Of a DNA stretch of 64,000 nt, positions 41,586-49,733 are shown piece after piece. Both the position numbers and the translations under genes were made by a program. The notes under the pieces are model-generated. The model ran no database searches. It was not told the DNA's origin and saw only the letters and a list, made by a program, of their open reading frames with translations. The stretch is taken from the NCBI RefSeq assembly GCF_024539815.1, contig NZ_JAHHIU010000055.1:1-64000 (forward strand). Reading direction: 5' to 3'. This DNA is from Streptomyces hayashii (GTDB taxonomy: Bacteria > Actinomycetota > Actinomycetes > Streptomycetales > Streptomycetaceae). Numbering within the stretch: the stretch's first letter is position 1; the number at the start of each line of letters is the position of its first letter.

Positions 41586-42521
41586 TCAGTCGGTCGTCGG
41601 GGTCGGTGTGGTGAGGGCGGTCCAGCCGCTCCAGGCGGGGATGGGCTCCTGGGCGTTGCGCCAGGCGGACGGCACGGCGCCCGTTCCGGTGCGGGCCGCG
41701 ACCACGCCTCCGGCGATGGCGCAGGTCGTGTCGCGGTCGCCCCATCCGCCCACGGTCTGCCACAGGGCCTCGACGAGGTCGTCCAGGTGCCCCGCGGCGG
41801 ACCAGAGGGCGAACGGCACCGTGTCCGGAGCCGAGATCAGCTTCCCCGACCCGAGCACGGAAGCGGCATGGCGCACCGAGGTGTGCCCGGGCAGACTCGC
41901 CGCCACGAGCAGCCCGGAGCGGACGTCGCCGTCCGGCACATGCGCGGCGACCTCGCGCAGGAAGGCCTCCCGCGCCGGGGCGTCCGTGCCCTCGCCCGCG
42001 GCCGCGAGCGCGGCGGCGACCGCCACCGCCACCGCGCCCGCGACCGCCTCCGGGTGGGCGTGCGTGGCCAGCGCCGACAGGCGGGCCTGCTCCCGGGCCG
42101 CCGTCAGGTCGTCGCGGAACCAGGCCCCCAGGGGAGCGACCCGCATCGCCGCGCCGTTGCCGTAGGAGCCCTGTCCGCCGAACTGCCCGGTCGTCACCGC
42201 CCGGTGGTCCTCGCCGTCCGCGACGCGTCGCAGCACCCCGTGCATGGACGGGCCGTACTTGCGGCCCGGGTCGCGGCCGTACTCCGCGGCGAACTCCCGC
42301 GCGAGGTCGTCCGGACGGACCTCCCCGTGCGTCGTCAGATGGGCGAACAGGACGAACGCCATCGCCGAGTCGTCCGTCCACAGCCAGGGCGCCGGACGCG
42401 GCTCCCGGGCCGCCCACAGCGCCTCGGCGGGCTCGTCGGAGCGGGTGAACCAGCTGTCGCCGAAGGCATCGCCCGTGACGAGCCCTTCCAGGCTGGCGTG
42501 GGCGTGCTGCGGACCGGTCAT
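41586..42521 (-). CDS. ADP-ribosylglycohydrolase-family protein
   Basis: A 311-residue DraG/ARH-fold protein that would remove ADP-ribose from proteins or small molecules. Seen: SLEGLVTGDAFGDSWF at the N-terminus, the metal-binding LWTDDSAMAFVLFAHL (TDDS/T), GNGAAMRVAPLGAWF and GGWGDRDTTCAIAGGVVAA (DxDT). The key acidic residues are present. The ATG at 42521 has GAGGAGCC upstream. No partner ADP-ribosyltransferase is visible nearby, so it may act on free ADP-ribosylated metabolites. Confidence 0.93.
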   Translation of the reverse strand: MTGPQHAHASLEGLVTGDAFGDSWFTRSDEPAEALWAAREPRPAPWLWTDDSAMAFVLFAHLTTHGEVRPDDLAREFAAEYGRDPGRKYGPSMHGVLRRVADGEDHRAVTTGQFGGQGSYGNGAAMRVAPLGAWFRDDLTAAREQARLSALATHAHPEAVAGAVAVAVAAALAAAGEGTDAPAREAFLREVAAHVPDGDVRSGLLVAASLPGHTSVRHAASVLGSGKLISAPDTVPFALWSAAGHLDDLVEALWQTVGGWGDRDTTCAIAGGVVAARTGTGAVPSAWRNAQEPIPAWSGWTALTTPTPTTD

Positions 42522-42647
42522 GACGAGGCTCCTCACGGGAATGGCGATCACGGCATTCTGACCGCGGGCGCCGTCGCCGAGCGAACGGATTACCGGATCA
42601 GGCGGATCAGGCGTGACTCCGCGCGCGTCCGCGCAGTTGATCCGCAC

Positions 42648-42842
42648 ATGAAGAAGCGCAGCATGCTCGCCATCGCCTCCCTCGCCACCGGCTTCGTAGT
42701 CGCGGCGATCACCCCCTCGCACGCCCTGGGCGCCGAGGACCTCGACGGGCTGAACGTCGGGGACACCCTCAGCGCGCTCGATCACACCGTCGCCAGCGAC
42801 AGCCTGGCCGTCGACGACGACGCCCTGGGGCAGAACGACTGA
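42648..42842 (+). CDS. Small secreted protein of unknown function
   Basis: A 64-residue protein. Residues 1-29 are a Sec signal peptide ([26 protein letters not shown]) with cleavage after SHA; the mature part of about 37 residues is acidic ([19 protein letters not shown], ending DDDALGQND). It belongs to the class of tiny exported Streptomyces proteins with unknown role. It is followed 18 bp later by a perfect terminator, which supports a real transcript. No clear ribosome-binding site is seen before the ATG. Confidence 0.75.
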   Translation: MKKRSMLAIASLATGFVVAAITPSHALGAEDLDGLNVGDTLSALDHTVASDSLAVDDDALGQND

Positions 42843-42859
42843 CGGATCCGCCTCCGGTC

Positions 42860-42898
42860 ACCGCGCCGGCGCCCCACCGCGAGGGGCGCCGGCGCGGT
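42860..42898. terminator. Strong terminator after the small secreted protein gene
   Basis: Perfect 16-bp stem (42860-42875 with 42883-42898) and a 7-nt loop, beginning 18 bp after the stop codon. Confidence 0.9.
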
Positions 42899-42984
42899 CA
42901 CGTTCGCGCGCCCTCAACGGGAACTGGTTTCCGTGGCAGGGTGGAGCGGGCAAGCCTCAGGGGGCCAACAGAAGAGGGGGAACT

Positions 42985-44028
42985 GTGACCGTCGTCTGGA
43001 TCAACGGCGCGTTCGGTGCGGGGAAGACCACCACCGCACGGGATTTGACGGACCTGATCCCGAACAGCACGCTCTTCGACCCCGAGGTCATCGGGGCGGC
43101 GCTCCCGCATCTGCTGCCGGCCAAGCGCCTGGCCGAGGTCGGCGACTTCCAGGATCTGCCGATCTGGCGACGGCTGGTGATCGACACGGCGGCCGCGCTG
43201 CTCGCCGAGCTGGGCGGTGTCCTCGTCGTCCCCATGACCCTGCTGCGCGAGGAGTACCGCGACGAGATCTTCGGCGGTCTCGCCGCTCGTCGGATCGCCG
43301 TCCGGCATGTGCTCCTCGCTCCGGCGGAAACGATCCTGCGCGAGCGAATAGCCAACCGGGAGATCCCCGCGGACCTCCCCGACGGCGAGATACGGATCCG
43401 TCAGTGGTCGTACGACCACATCGAGCCCTACCGGGCCGCCCTCGCGACCTGGCTCACCGCCGACGCCCATCCGGTCGACAACGGCGCCCTCACCCCGCGG
43501 GAGACGGCGGCCCGGATCGCCGAGGCCGTCGGCAGCGGCGCCGTCGCCGAGTGCGACATCGTGCAGACTCCCGAGCCCACCGCCGAGACCGTGGCCGCCG
43601 GCGTGCTGCTCTTCGACGAACACGACCGAGTGCTGCTCGTCGACCCCACGTACAAGCCCGGCTGGGAGTTCCCGGGCGGCGTGGTGGAGCCCGGCGAGGC
43701 GCCCGCGCGCGCGGGGATGCGTGAGGTGGAGGAGGAGACCGGAATCCGGCTGACGGACGTGCCCCGGCTGCTGGTCGTCGACTGGGAGCGGCCGGTGCCC
43801 CCCGCCTACGGCGGCCTGCGCCTCCTCTTCGACGGCGGCCTGCTCGACCCCGCGGCCGTGGCCGGACTCCTGCTGCCCGGCCCCGAACTGCGCGCATGGC
43901 GCTTCGTCACGGAAGAGGAGGCGGCCGATCTCCTCCCACCGGTCCGCTACGAGCGGCTGCGCTGGGCGTTGCGGGCCCGCGAGCGCCGGTCCGCGATCTA
44001 CCTGGAAGCCGGCGTTCCGCGAGGCTGA
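42985..44028 (+). CDS. P-loop kinase-like / Nudix hydrolase fusion
   Basis: A 347-residue two-domain protein. Residues 1-180 are a P-loop NTPase of the small-molecule-kinase type with Walker [16 protein letters not shown], a [10 protein letters not shown] segment and DPEVIGAAL. Residues 200-340 are a Nudix domain with the full box [24 protein letters not shown] (Gx5Ex7REUxEExGU). The protein could phosphorylate a nucleoside-like compound and hydrolyse nucleoside-diphosphate derivatives, or one domain could sense. The GTG at 42985 follows GAAGAGGGGG. It is monocistronic and convergent with the M20 gene. Confidence 0.9.
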   Translation: MTVVWINGAFGAGKTTTARDLTDLIPNSTLFDPEVIGAALPHLLPAKRLAEVGDFQDLPIWRRLVIDTAAALLAELGGVLVVPMTLLREEYRDEIFGGLAARRIAVRHVLLAPAETILRERIANREIPADLPDGEIRIRQWSYDHIEPYRAALATWLTADAHPVDNGALTPRETAARIAEAVGSGAVAECDIVQTPEPTAETVAAGVLLFDEHDRVLLVDPTYKPGWEFPGGVVEPGEAPARAGMREVEEETGIRLTDVPRLLVVDWERPVPPAYGGLRLLFDGGLLDPAAVAGLLLPGPELRAWRFVTEEEAADLLPPVRYERLRWALRARERRSAIYLEAGVPRG

Positions 44029-44225
44029 GGCCGCCCTTCTCCGCGGGCGTCGCCGCCCCCGGACCGCGACCTGACCACATGGACCGTCCCGCGGCGCGAT
44101 ACCCGGGGAGCACCACCGGCGCGTCCGTCCCGCACCGGCCCCCGCGCCTGTCCGCCCGCGTCTTGATCCCTGGCGCCCCGCCTTCGTACCTGACCCTCCG
44201 TCTTCGCCCCTGCCTTCTCCGCCGA

Positions 44226-44283
44226 AGACGGCATGAAGACGCGGCTGTCGTGACGGAGACGGCATGAAGACGCGGCTGTCGTG
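44226..44283 (+). repeat. Two 27-bp direct repeats, 31-bp period
   Basis: Exact 27-bp copies at 44226-44252 and 44257-44283 (beginning AGACGGCATGAAGACG), with a degenerate third start (CGGAGACGGGTGTGG) after. Only two full units and no spacer diversity, so this is not a CRISPR. Confidence 0.9.
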
Positions 44284-44324
44284 CCGGAGACGGGTGTGGC
44301 GGCGTCGTCATGGAGCGAACGTGG

Positions 44325-44353
44325 GAGGGCCCCGCCCGGCGGGCGAGGCCCTC
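44325..44353. terminator. Bidirectional terminator between Nudix and M20 genes
   Basis: GAGGGCCCCGCCC pairs with GGGCGAGGCCCTC with a single mismatch around a 3-nt loop, 19 bp beyond the M20 stop. Confidence 0.8.
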
Positions 44354-44372
44354 GGCCGAGGAAGGGGAGCGG

Positions 44373-45728
44373 TCAGCTCGCCGCGTAGGTCCGCAGGAAC
44401 AGGGCCTCGGCCACCGACAGCCGCTCCAGCTCCTGAGGGGAGACGCTCTCGTCGACGGCGTGGATCTGCGCCTCGGGTTCGCTCAGGCCGATGAGGAGGA
44501 TCTCCGCCCGCGGGTACAGCGCGGCGAGCGTGTTGCAGAGCGGGATGGATCCGCCCTGGCCCGCGTACTGCATCTCCTGACCGGGGTAGGCGACCGCCAT
44601 GGCCTCGGCCATCGCCCCGTACGCGGGGCTGCTGGTGTCGGCGCTGAACGCCTGTCCCTGGCCGACCTGTTCGGTGCTCACCCGGGCGCCCCATGGTGTG
44701 TGCGCCTCCACGTGGGCCTGCAACAGCTTCGTGGCCTCGGCCGCGTCCCCGCCCGGCGGCACCCGCAGGCTGATCAGCGCGCGGGCGCTCGCCTGCACGG
44801 AGGGGGCGGCTCCCACGACGGGCGGGCAGTCGATGCCGAGGACGGTCACGGCGGGTCGCGCCCAGATCCGGTCGGCGACCGTGCCGGAGCCGATCAGAGC
44901 GACGCCGTCCAGGACCTTGGCGTCCCGGCGGAACTGCGCGTCGTCGTACTGCAGACCCTCCCAGCGGGAGTCGTCGGTGAGACCGTCGACGGTCGTCGAG
45001 CCGTCCTCGGCGCGCAGCGAGTCCAGGACGCGGATCAGCGCGCCCAGCGCGTCGGGCGCCGCCCCGCCGAACTGACCGGAGTGCAGATTGCCCTGCAGGG
45101 TGTCGATCCGGACCCGCACCATGGTCATGCCGCGCAGGGTGGCGGTGACCGTGGGCAGCCCGACGCGGAAGTTGCCCGCGTCGCCGATGACGATCGTGTC
45201 GGCCGTGAGCAGGTCGGGGTGCTGCTCGGCGTACCGCTCCAGCCCGCCGGTGCCCTGCTCCTCGGAGCCCTCGACGATCACCTTGACGTTCACCGGGACG
45301 CCGCCGTTCGCCTTCAGGGCGCGCAGCGCGAGCAGGTGCATGATCACGCCGCCCTTGCAGTCGGCGCTGCCGCGCCCGTACCAGCGGCCGTTCCGCTCGG
45401 TCAGTTCGAAGGGCGGGGTGGTCCAGGCGGCCTCGTCCAGCGGGGGCTGCACGTCGTAGTGGGCGTAGAGCAGGACCGTCTTCGCGCCGTCGGGGCCGGG
45501 CAGGTAGCCGTAGACCGACTGGGTGCCGTCGGGAGTGTCGAGGACGGCCACGTCCTGGAAGCCCTCGGCGCGCAGGGCGGCGGTGATCCAGCCGGCGGCC
45601 GCCTCGCTCTCGCTCCGGGGGAACTGGTCGAAGTCCGCCACCGACCTGAAGGCCACCAGCTCGGTGAGCTCCGCCCGCGCCCTGGGCATCAGTGAGGCGA
45701 CGGTCTCGGCAATCGGATTCGACGACAT
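44373..45728 (-). CDS. M20-family dipeptidase
   Basis: A 451-residue zinc metallopeptidase of the M20/CNDP-like group that cleaves dipeptides in the cytoplasm. Seen: LLYAHYDVQPP (His-x-Asp metal ligands), GRGSADCKGGVIMHLLAL (bridging Asp), IVEGSEEQGTGG (catalytic Glu pair), VIGDAGN and the lid-domain NLHSGQFGGAAPD. The last His ligand is probably in LSEPEAQIHAVDESV. The ATG at 45728 has AGGAGCGTGCCC upstream. It is divergent from the geranylgeranyl-reductase-type gene; the C-terminal region meets the terminator above. Confidence 0.94.
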   Translation of the reverse strand: MSSNPIAETVASLMPRARAELTELVAFRSVADFDQFPRSESEAAAGWITAALRAEGFQDVAVLDTPDGTQSVYGYLPGPDGAKTVLLYAHYDVQPPLDEAAWTTPPFELTERNGRWYGRGSADCKGGVIMHLLALRALKANGGVPVNVKVIVEGSEEQGTGGLERYAEQHPDLLTADTIVIGDAGNFRVGLPTVTATLRGMTMVRVRIDTLQGNLHSGQFGGAAPDALGALIRVLDSLRAEDGSTTVDGLTDDSRWEGLQYDDAQFRRDAKVLDGVALIGSGTVADRIWARPAVTVLGIDCPPVVGAAPSVQASARALISLRVPPGGDAAEATKLLQAHVEAHTPWGARVSTEQVGQGQAFSADTSSPAYGAMAEAMAVAYPGQEMQYAGQGGSIPLCNTLAALYPRAEILLIGLSEPEAQIHAVDESVSPQELERLSVAEALFLRTYAAS

Positions 45729-45929
45729 GGGCACGCTCCTTGTGGGTGCGACGTTGTACGAGGTGGCACTGGTCCGTTCGAGGGACCGTGCGAGCGTACG
45801 CGTCGCAGGGTGGGGGCGCGCACGCCGCCGATCCTGCCACAGCGGACCGTCATCGGACCGTGGCGATCTCCGCCGTAGGATGCGGGGGACAGGTGCGGCA
45901 AGCAGCTTGATCGGGAGCAGTAGACCATC

Positions 45930-47210
45930 GTGAGCAGCGAGAACTCTTCGGCGGACGACGAGAACTCTTCGGCGGACGCCCGGCAGGTGTGGGACGTCGT
46001 CGTGGTGGGCGCGGGACCCGCGGGGGCTTCGGCCGCCTACGCGGCGGCGGTCACCGGGCGGCGTGTGCTGTTGCTGGAGAAGGCGGAGCTGCCCCGCTAC
46101 AAGACGTGCGGCGGCGGCATCATCGGTCCCTCGCGCGATGCCCTGCCCCCGGGCTTCGAGCTGCCCTTCCGCGACCGGGTGCACGCGGTGACCTTCTCGA
46201 ACAACGGGCGCTTCACCCGAACGCGCCGCTCGCGGCAGATGCTGTTCGGGCTGATCAACCGGCCCGAGTTCGATCAGCAGCTCGTCGAACACGCCCAGAA
46301 GGCGGGAGCGGAGCTGCGCACGGGCGTCACCGTGCAGCGGGTCGAGCAGCACGGCTCGTCGGTGCCGGACCGGCGCTCGGTGGCGGTGGTGCTGCAGGGC
46401 GGCGAGACGCTGCTGGCGCGTGCGGTGGTCGGCGCGGACGGCAGCGCGAGCCGGATAGGGGCGCACGTCGGCGTGAAGCTCGACCAGGTGGATCTCGGCC
46501 TGGAGGCGGAGATCCCGGTGCCGGAGACGGTCGCCGAGGACTGGAAGGGGCGCGTCCTCATCGACTGGGGGCCGATGCCCGGCAGTTACGGCTGGGTGTT
46601 CCCCAAGGGCGACACCCTGACCGTGGGCGTGATCTCCGCGCGCGGAGAGGGCGCGGCCACCAAGCGGTACCTGGAGGACTTCATCGGGCGGCTCGGCCTC
46701 GCCGGGTTCGAGCCGAGCATCTCCTCCGGTCATCTCACCCGGTGCCGGGCGGACGACTCGCCTCTCTCGCGCGGACGGGTGCTGGTGTGCGGGGACGCGG
46801 CGGGTCTGCTGGAGCCGTGGACCCGCGAGGGCATCTCCTTCGCCCTGCGTTCGGGCCGGCTCGCCGGCGAGTGGGCGGTCCGCATCTCGGAGGCCCACGA
46901 CGCGGTGGACACCCGACGCCAGGCACTGAACTACGCCTTCGCGGTCAAGGCCGGGCTCGGCGTGGAGATGAGCGTCGGCAAGCGGATGCTCGCCGCGTTC
47001 GAGCGCCGTCCCGGACTCTTCCATGTGGCCCTCACCGGGGTGCGCCCGGCCTGGAAGGCGTTCACCGACATCACCCGCGGCCGGACCACCCTGGGCGAGC
47101 TCGTCCGCTCGCACCCGATGGCCCAGCGGGCGCTGACCGCGATGGACCGGCGGCAGACGGCCGCGCCGGCGCCGACGGCGCAGGCGGAGGCGGAGGCGGA
47201 CGAGTCCTGA
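45930..47210 (+). CDS. Geranylgeranyl reductase-family FAD protein
   Basis: A 426-residue FAD-dependent oxidoreductase of the geranylgeranyl reductase/digeranylgeranylglycerophospholipid reductase family, which saturates isoprenoid chains, for example of menaquinone. Seen: VVVVGAGPAGASAAYAAA (GxGxxG), CGGGIIGPSRDAL, the signature YGWVFPKGDTLTVGV and the FAD site RVLVCGDAAGLLEPWTREGISFAL. The first 16 residues contain an internal duplication, ENSSADDENSSADA, coded by a near-identical 21-bp repeat (45939-45978). The GTG at 45930 is the most plausible start. It is likely monocistronic. Confidence 0.92.
   Translation: MSSENSSADDENSSADARQVWDVVVVGAGPAGASAAYAAAVTGRRVLLLEKAELPRYKTCGGGIIGPSRDALPPGFELPFRDRVHAVTFSNNGRFTRTRRSRQMLFGLINRPEFDQQLVEHAQKAGAELRTGVTVQRVEQHGSSVPDRRSVAVVLQGGETLLARAVVGADGSASRIGAHVGVKLDQVDLGLEAEIPVPETVAEDWKGRVLIDWGPMPGSYGWVFPKGDTLTVGVISARGEGAATKRYLEDFIGRLGLAGFEPSISSGHLTRCRADDSPLSRGRVLVCGDAAGLLEPWTREGISFALRSGRLAGEWAVRISEAHDAVDTRRQALNYAFAVKAGLGVEMSVGKRMLAAFERRPGLFHVALTGVRPAWKAFTDITRGRTTLGELVRSHPMAQRALTAMDRRQTAAPAPTAQAEAEADES
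45939..45978 (+). repeat. In-frame 21-bp duplication in the geranylgeranyl reductase gene
   Basis: GAGAACTCTTCGGCGGACG occurs at 45939-45957 and again at 45960-45978, coding ENSSAD twice. The two serine pairs use TCTTCG, an A/T-ending codon rare in this genome. Confidence 0.85.
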
Positions 47211-47482
47211 CGTCGTCCGCCCCGGCCCACGCCTCCTGGCAGGCGGGGACCGAGGAGCGGCGGCGGAGCGCGGTGCCGACGCCGCTGAGCGGGTCGGCGC
47301 CAGTGTCGGTACCAGGGTCGGCGCCGGCGGTCGGCTGACGACCGTCCGTCCGCCCCCGCCCCCTCGGTGGCCGCGTGGGTCGCCGCGGACGTCCACCGGC
47401 CACGCGTACGACCAGGGGAGTACGGCCGCTCACCTCGCCCGGTGGACGTCCGGTCCGGGCCGTGGCGTCTAGCGTGGCGGAC

Positions 47483-48745
47483 ATGGACGAAGAGCGGGTG
47501 GGCGGGCCGGGCGGCCCGCAGCGGTGGTGGCGGCGCGGGCCGTCGCCGTGGCTGCGCCCCTGGGAGGGCCGAGAGGGCGAGGAGCCGGACGCGGGTCGCC
47601 TGCCCTGGCGTTCCACCGTGCTGATCACCGTGTTCGTGCTCGCCGGCTCCGCCTTCGCCGCCCATGCGCAGCACGACGAGCGGGCCCCGCTCGATCTCTT
47701 CGCGAGGGCCCTGCTGCTCGTCGCCTCCGGACTGTTGGTGTGGCGGCTTCGCAGACCGGTCACGGTGGTGTTCGGCACGGCCGCCGCCGTGGCGGTCTAC
47801 CTGGGCGCGGGTTACGCCTACGGGCCGGTCTTCCTCACCGTGGCGGTGGCATGCTGCTCCGCCGTCGTCGCGGGGCGCCGGCGGGCCGCCTGGACGGCCC
47901 TGGGCATGCTGTGGGCCGTCCATCTGCTGGTGGCGCACTGGTTGTACCGGTGGCTGCCGCCCGCCGGGGACCGCCCCGCCCCCTTCGGGCAGGAGATCGT
48001 CGTCGCCGGGTGGGTCGTGGCGATCGTGGCGATCGCGGAGCTGGCCCGGATCCGCCGGGAGCAGTGGGCCCGGGAGCGGGCCGAACGTGCTCAGGCGGCC
48101 CGGCGACGTGCCGGTGAGGAGCGGCTGCGCATCGCCCGCGAACTGCACGACGTCCTCGCCCACAGCCTTTCGGTCATCAACGTGCAGGCGGGCGTGGGCC
48201 TCGCGCTCCTGGACTCCGACCCGGAGCAGGCGCGCACGGCGCTCACCACCATCAAATCCGCCAGCAAGGAGGCGCTGGGCGAGGTGCGCCAGGTGCTGGA
48301 CACCCTGCGCGCCCCGGGCGACGCGCCGCGTGCTCCGGCCCCCGGCCTGGACCGGCTGCCCGAGCTGGTGGAGCAGGCGGCGCGCGCCGGTCTCACGGTC
48401 GACGTGGCCGGCCGGGCGCCCGGGCTGCCGCCCCACACCGATCTCGCCGCGTTCCGGATCGTCCAGGAGGCCCTCACCAACGTCGTCCGGCACTCGGGCT
48501 CGCGCCACGCGCGCGTGCGGCTCGACGGCGGCGGCGCGACGCTCCGGATCCGGATCGACGACGACGGACCCGCGACCGGCGCGGAGGCGGGCGGCAGCGG
48601 CAACGGTCTCGCCGGAATGCGGGAGCGGGCCGCGGCGCTCGGTGGCACGATCGAGGCGGGACGGCTGCCCGACGGCGGCTTCCGCGTCCTCGCCGTGCTC
48701 CCGACGAGGGCCGGCGGGGGCCGGCGAGAGAGGGAGGAGCCGTGA
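47483..48745 (+). CDS. NarL-type sensor histidine kinase
   Basis: A 420-residue two-component sensor kinase. After an Arg/Pro-rich cytoplasmic N-terminus there are about five transmembrane segments (residues 45-195), a short coiled coil (QWARERAERAQAARRRAGEERLR), the HisKA_3 dimerisation helix with the phospho-acceptor in RIARELHDVLAHSLSVI, and an HATPase domain (IVQEALTNVVRHS and GNGLAGMRERAAALGG). The ligand is unknown. It overlaps the response regulator by 4 bp (GTGA). No ribosome-binding site; TAGCGT at 47470-47475 is 7 nt before the ATG, so a leaderless start is likely. Confidence 0.94.
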   Translation: MDEERVGGPGGPQRWWRRGPSPWLRPWEGREGEEPDAGRLPWRSTVLITVFVLAGSAFAAHAQHDERAPLDLFARALLLVASGLLVWRLRRPVTVVFGTAAAVAVYLGAGYAYGPVFLTVAVACCSAVVAGRRRAAWTALGMLWAVHLLVAHWLYRWLPPAGDRPAPFGQEIVVAGWVVAIVAIAELARIRREQWARERAERAQAARRRAGEERLRIARELHDVLAHSLSVINVQAGVGLALLDSDPEQARTALTTIKSASKEALGEVRQVLDTLRAPGDAPRAPAPGLDRLPELVEQAARAGLTVDVAGRAPGLPPHTDLAAFRIVQEALTNVVRHSGSRHARVRLDGGGATLRIRIDDDGPATGAEAGGSGNGLAGMRERAAALGGTIEAGRLPDGGFRVLAVLPTRAGGGRREREEP

Positions 48746-49407
48746 TCCGCGTATTGCTCGCCGACGACCAGTCGCTGGTCCGGGCGGGATTTCGGGCGCT
48801 GCTCGACGCGCAGCCGGACATCGAGGTGGCCGGCGAGGCCGCCGACGGGGCGGAAGCGGTGCGTGCGGTGCGGGAACTGCGTCCCGACGTCGTGCTGATG
48901 GACATCCGGATGCCGGTGCTCGACGGTCTCGCCGCGACCCGCAGGATCACCGGGGACGAGGCTCTCGCTCAGGTCAGGGTGGTCATGCTCACCACCTTCG
49001 AACTGGACGAGTACGTCTTCGAGGCGATCCGCTCGGGGGCCTCCGGCTTCCTCGTCAAGGACACCGAGCCCGACGAACTCCTGCGTGCCGTGAGGGCGGT
49101 GGTCGCCGGGGACGCGCTGCTCTCGCCGGGAGTGACGCGTCGGCTCATCGCCGAGTTCGCCGCCCGTTCCAAGGAGCCTGCCACGGCCGACGCGCTCGGC
49201 CGGCTCACCGAGCGGGAGCGGGAGGTGATGGCGCTGGTCGGGATCGGTCTGTCCAACGAGGAGATCGCCCGCCGCCTCGTGGTGAGCCCGCTCACGGCGA
49301 AGACCCACGTCAGCCGCACGATGGTGAAGCTGGGCGCGCGGGACAGGGCCCAACTCGTGGTCCTGGCCTACGAGTCGGGGCTGGTCCGGCCGGGCTGGCT
49401 GGGCTGA
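48742..49407 (+). CDS. LuxR/NarL-family response regulator
   Basis: A 221-residue response regulator, cognate to the upstream kinase. The receiver domain has VLLADDQSLVRAGF, the phospho-acceptor Asp in VVLMDIRMPVLDG, MLTTFELDEYVF and the Lys in FLVKDTEPDELL. The C-terminal LuxR HTH is LTEREREVMALVGIGLSNEEIARRLVVSPLTAKTHVSRTM. The GTG at 48742 overlaps the kinase stop. Its 3' end overlaps the convergent DUF6332 gene by 40 bp. The target genes are not evident; the divergent MFS/MarR pair is a separate unit. Confidence 0.95.
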   Translation: MIRVLLADDQSLVRAGFRALLDAQPDIEVAGEAADGAEAVRAVRELRPDVVLMDIRMPVLDGLAATRRITGDEALAQVRVVMLTTFELDEYVFEAIRSGASGFLVKDTEPDELLRAVRAVVAGDALLSPGVTRRLIAEFAARSKEPATADALGRLTEREREVMALVGIGLSNEEIARRLVVSPLTAKTHVSRTMVKLGARDRAQLVVLAYESGLVRPGWLG

Positions 49408-49655
49408 GCGTCCCGGCGGAAGCGGACCAGCACGGAGACCACCCGGACCAGGAACACCAGGGGAGCGAGCACCATGCCGGTGCGCAGCGACAACTTCTCC
49501 ACCGCGGGAGGCAGTTCGAACAGCAGCGCCGGTCCGGCCGCCGCGCCGAACAGCACCGCCCCCGCGAACGCCGCGCTGAACAGCGCGTATCCGATCTCGA
49601 CGGTGATCGCGTCCCGCTCGGCCTGCGATCGCCGCCGCTCCCCGTAACCGCTCAT
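49368..49655 (-). CDS. DUF6332 small membrane protein
   Basis: A 95-residue protein of the Streptomyces DUF6332 type: a basic N-terminus with RRRSQAERDAITVEIGYAL, two transmembrane helices (about residues 17-40 and 52-72) and an Arg-rich tail. Function unknown. I chose the ATG at 49655; the reading frame to 49721 has no ribosome-binding site. Its last 40 bp overlap the response regulator gene on the other strand, so the two transcripts could interfere. Confidence 0.8.
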   Translation of the reverse strand: MSGYGERRRSQAERDAITVEIGYALFSAAFAGAVLFGAAAGPALLFELPPAVEKLSLRTGMVLAPLVFLVRVVSVLVRFRRDAQPSQPGRTSPDS

Positions 49656-49678
49656 GCAGCGAGTGTCACAGGTGTGCA

Positions 49679-49705
49679 CCCGGCGGGCCACTCCGGCCCG
49701 CCGGG
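49679..49705. terminator. Terminator downstream of the MFS gene
   Basis: CCCGGCGGGCC (49679-49689) and GGCCCGCCGGG (49695-49705) form a perfect 11-bp stem with a 5-nt loop, about 29 bp beyond the MFS stop on the minus strand. Confidence 0.8.
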
Positions 49706-49733
49706 CGCAACGCGCCGGCACATGTGGGAGGCA

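Larger units (their letters stand above)
44029..44372. other. Intergenic region with direct repeat and terminator
   Basis: About 340 bases between convergent stop codons. It contains the 31-bp-period repeat (44226-44283), the bidirectional hairpin at 44325-44353 and no credible gene. Confidence 0.7.

Noticed and set aside
44226..44283. Direct repeats as a CRISPR array
   Set aside because: Only two full units with a 4-nt gap, no unique spacers and no cas genes.
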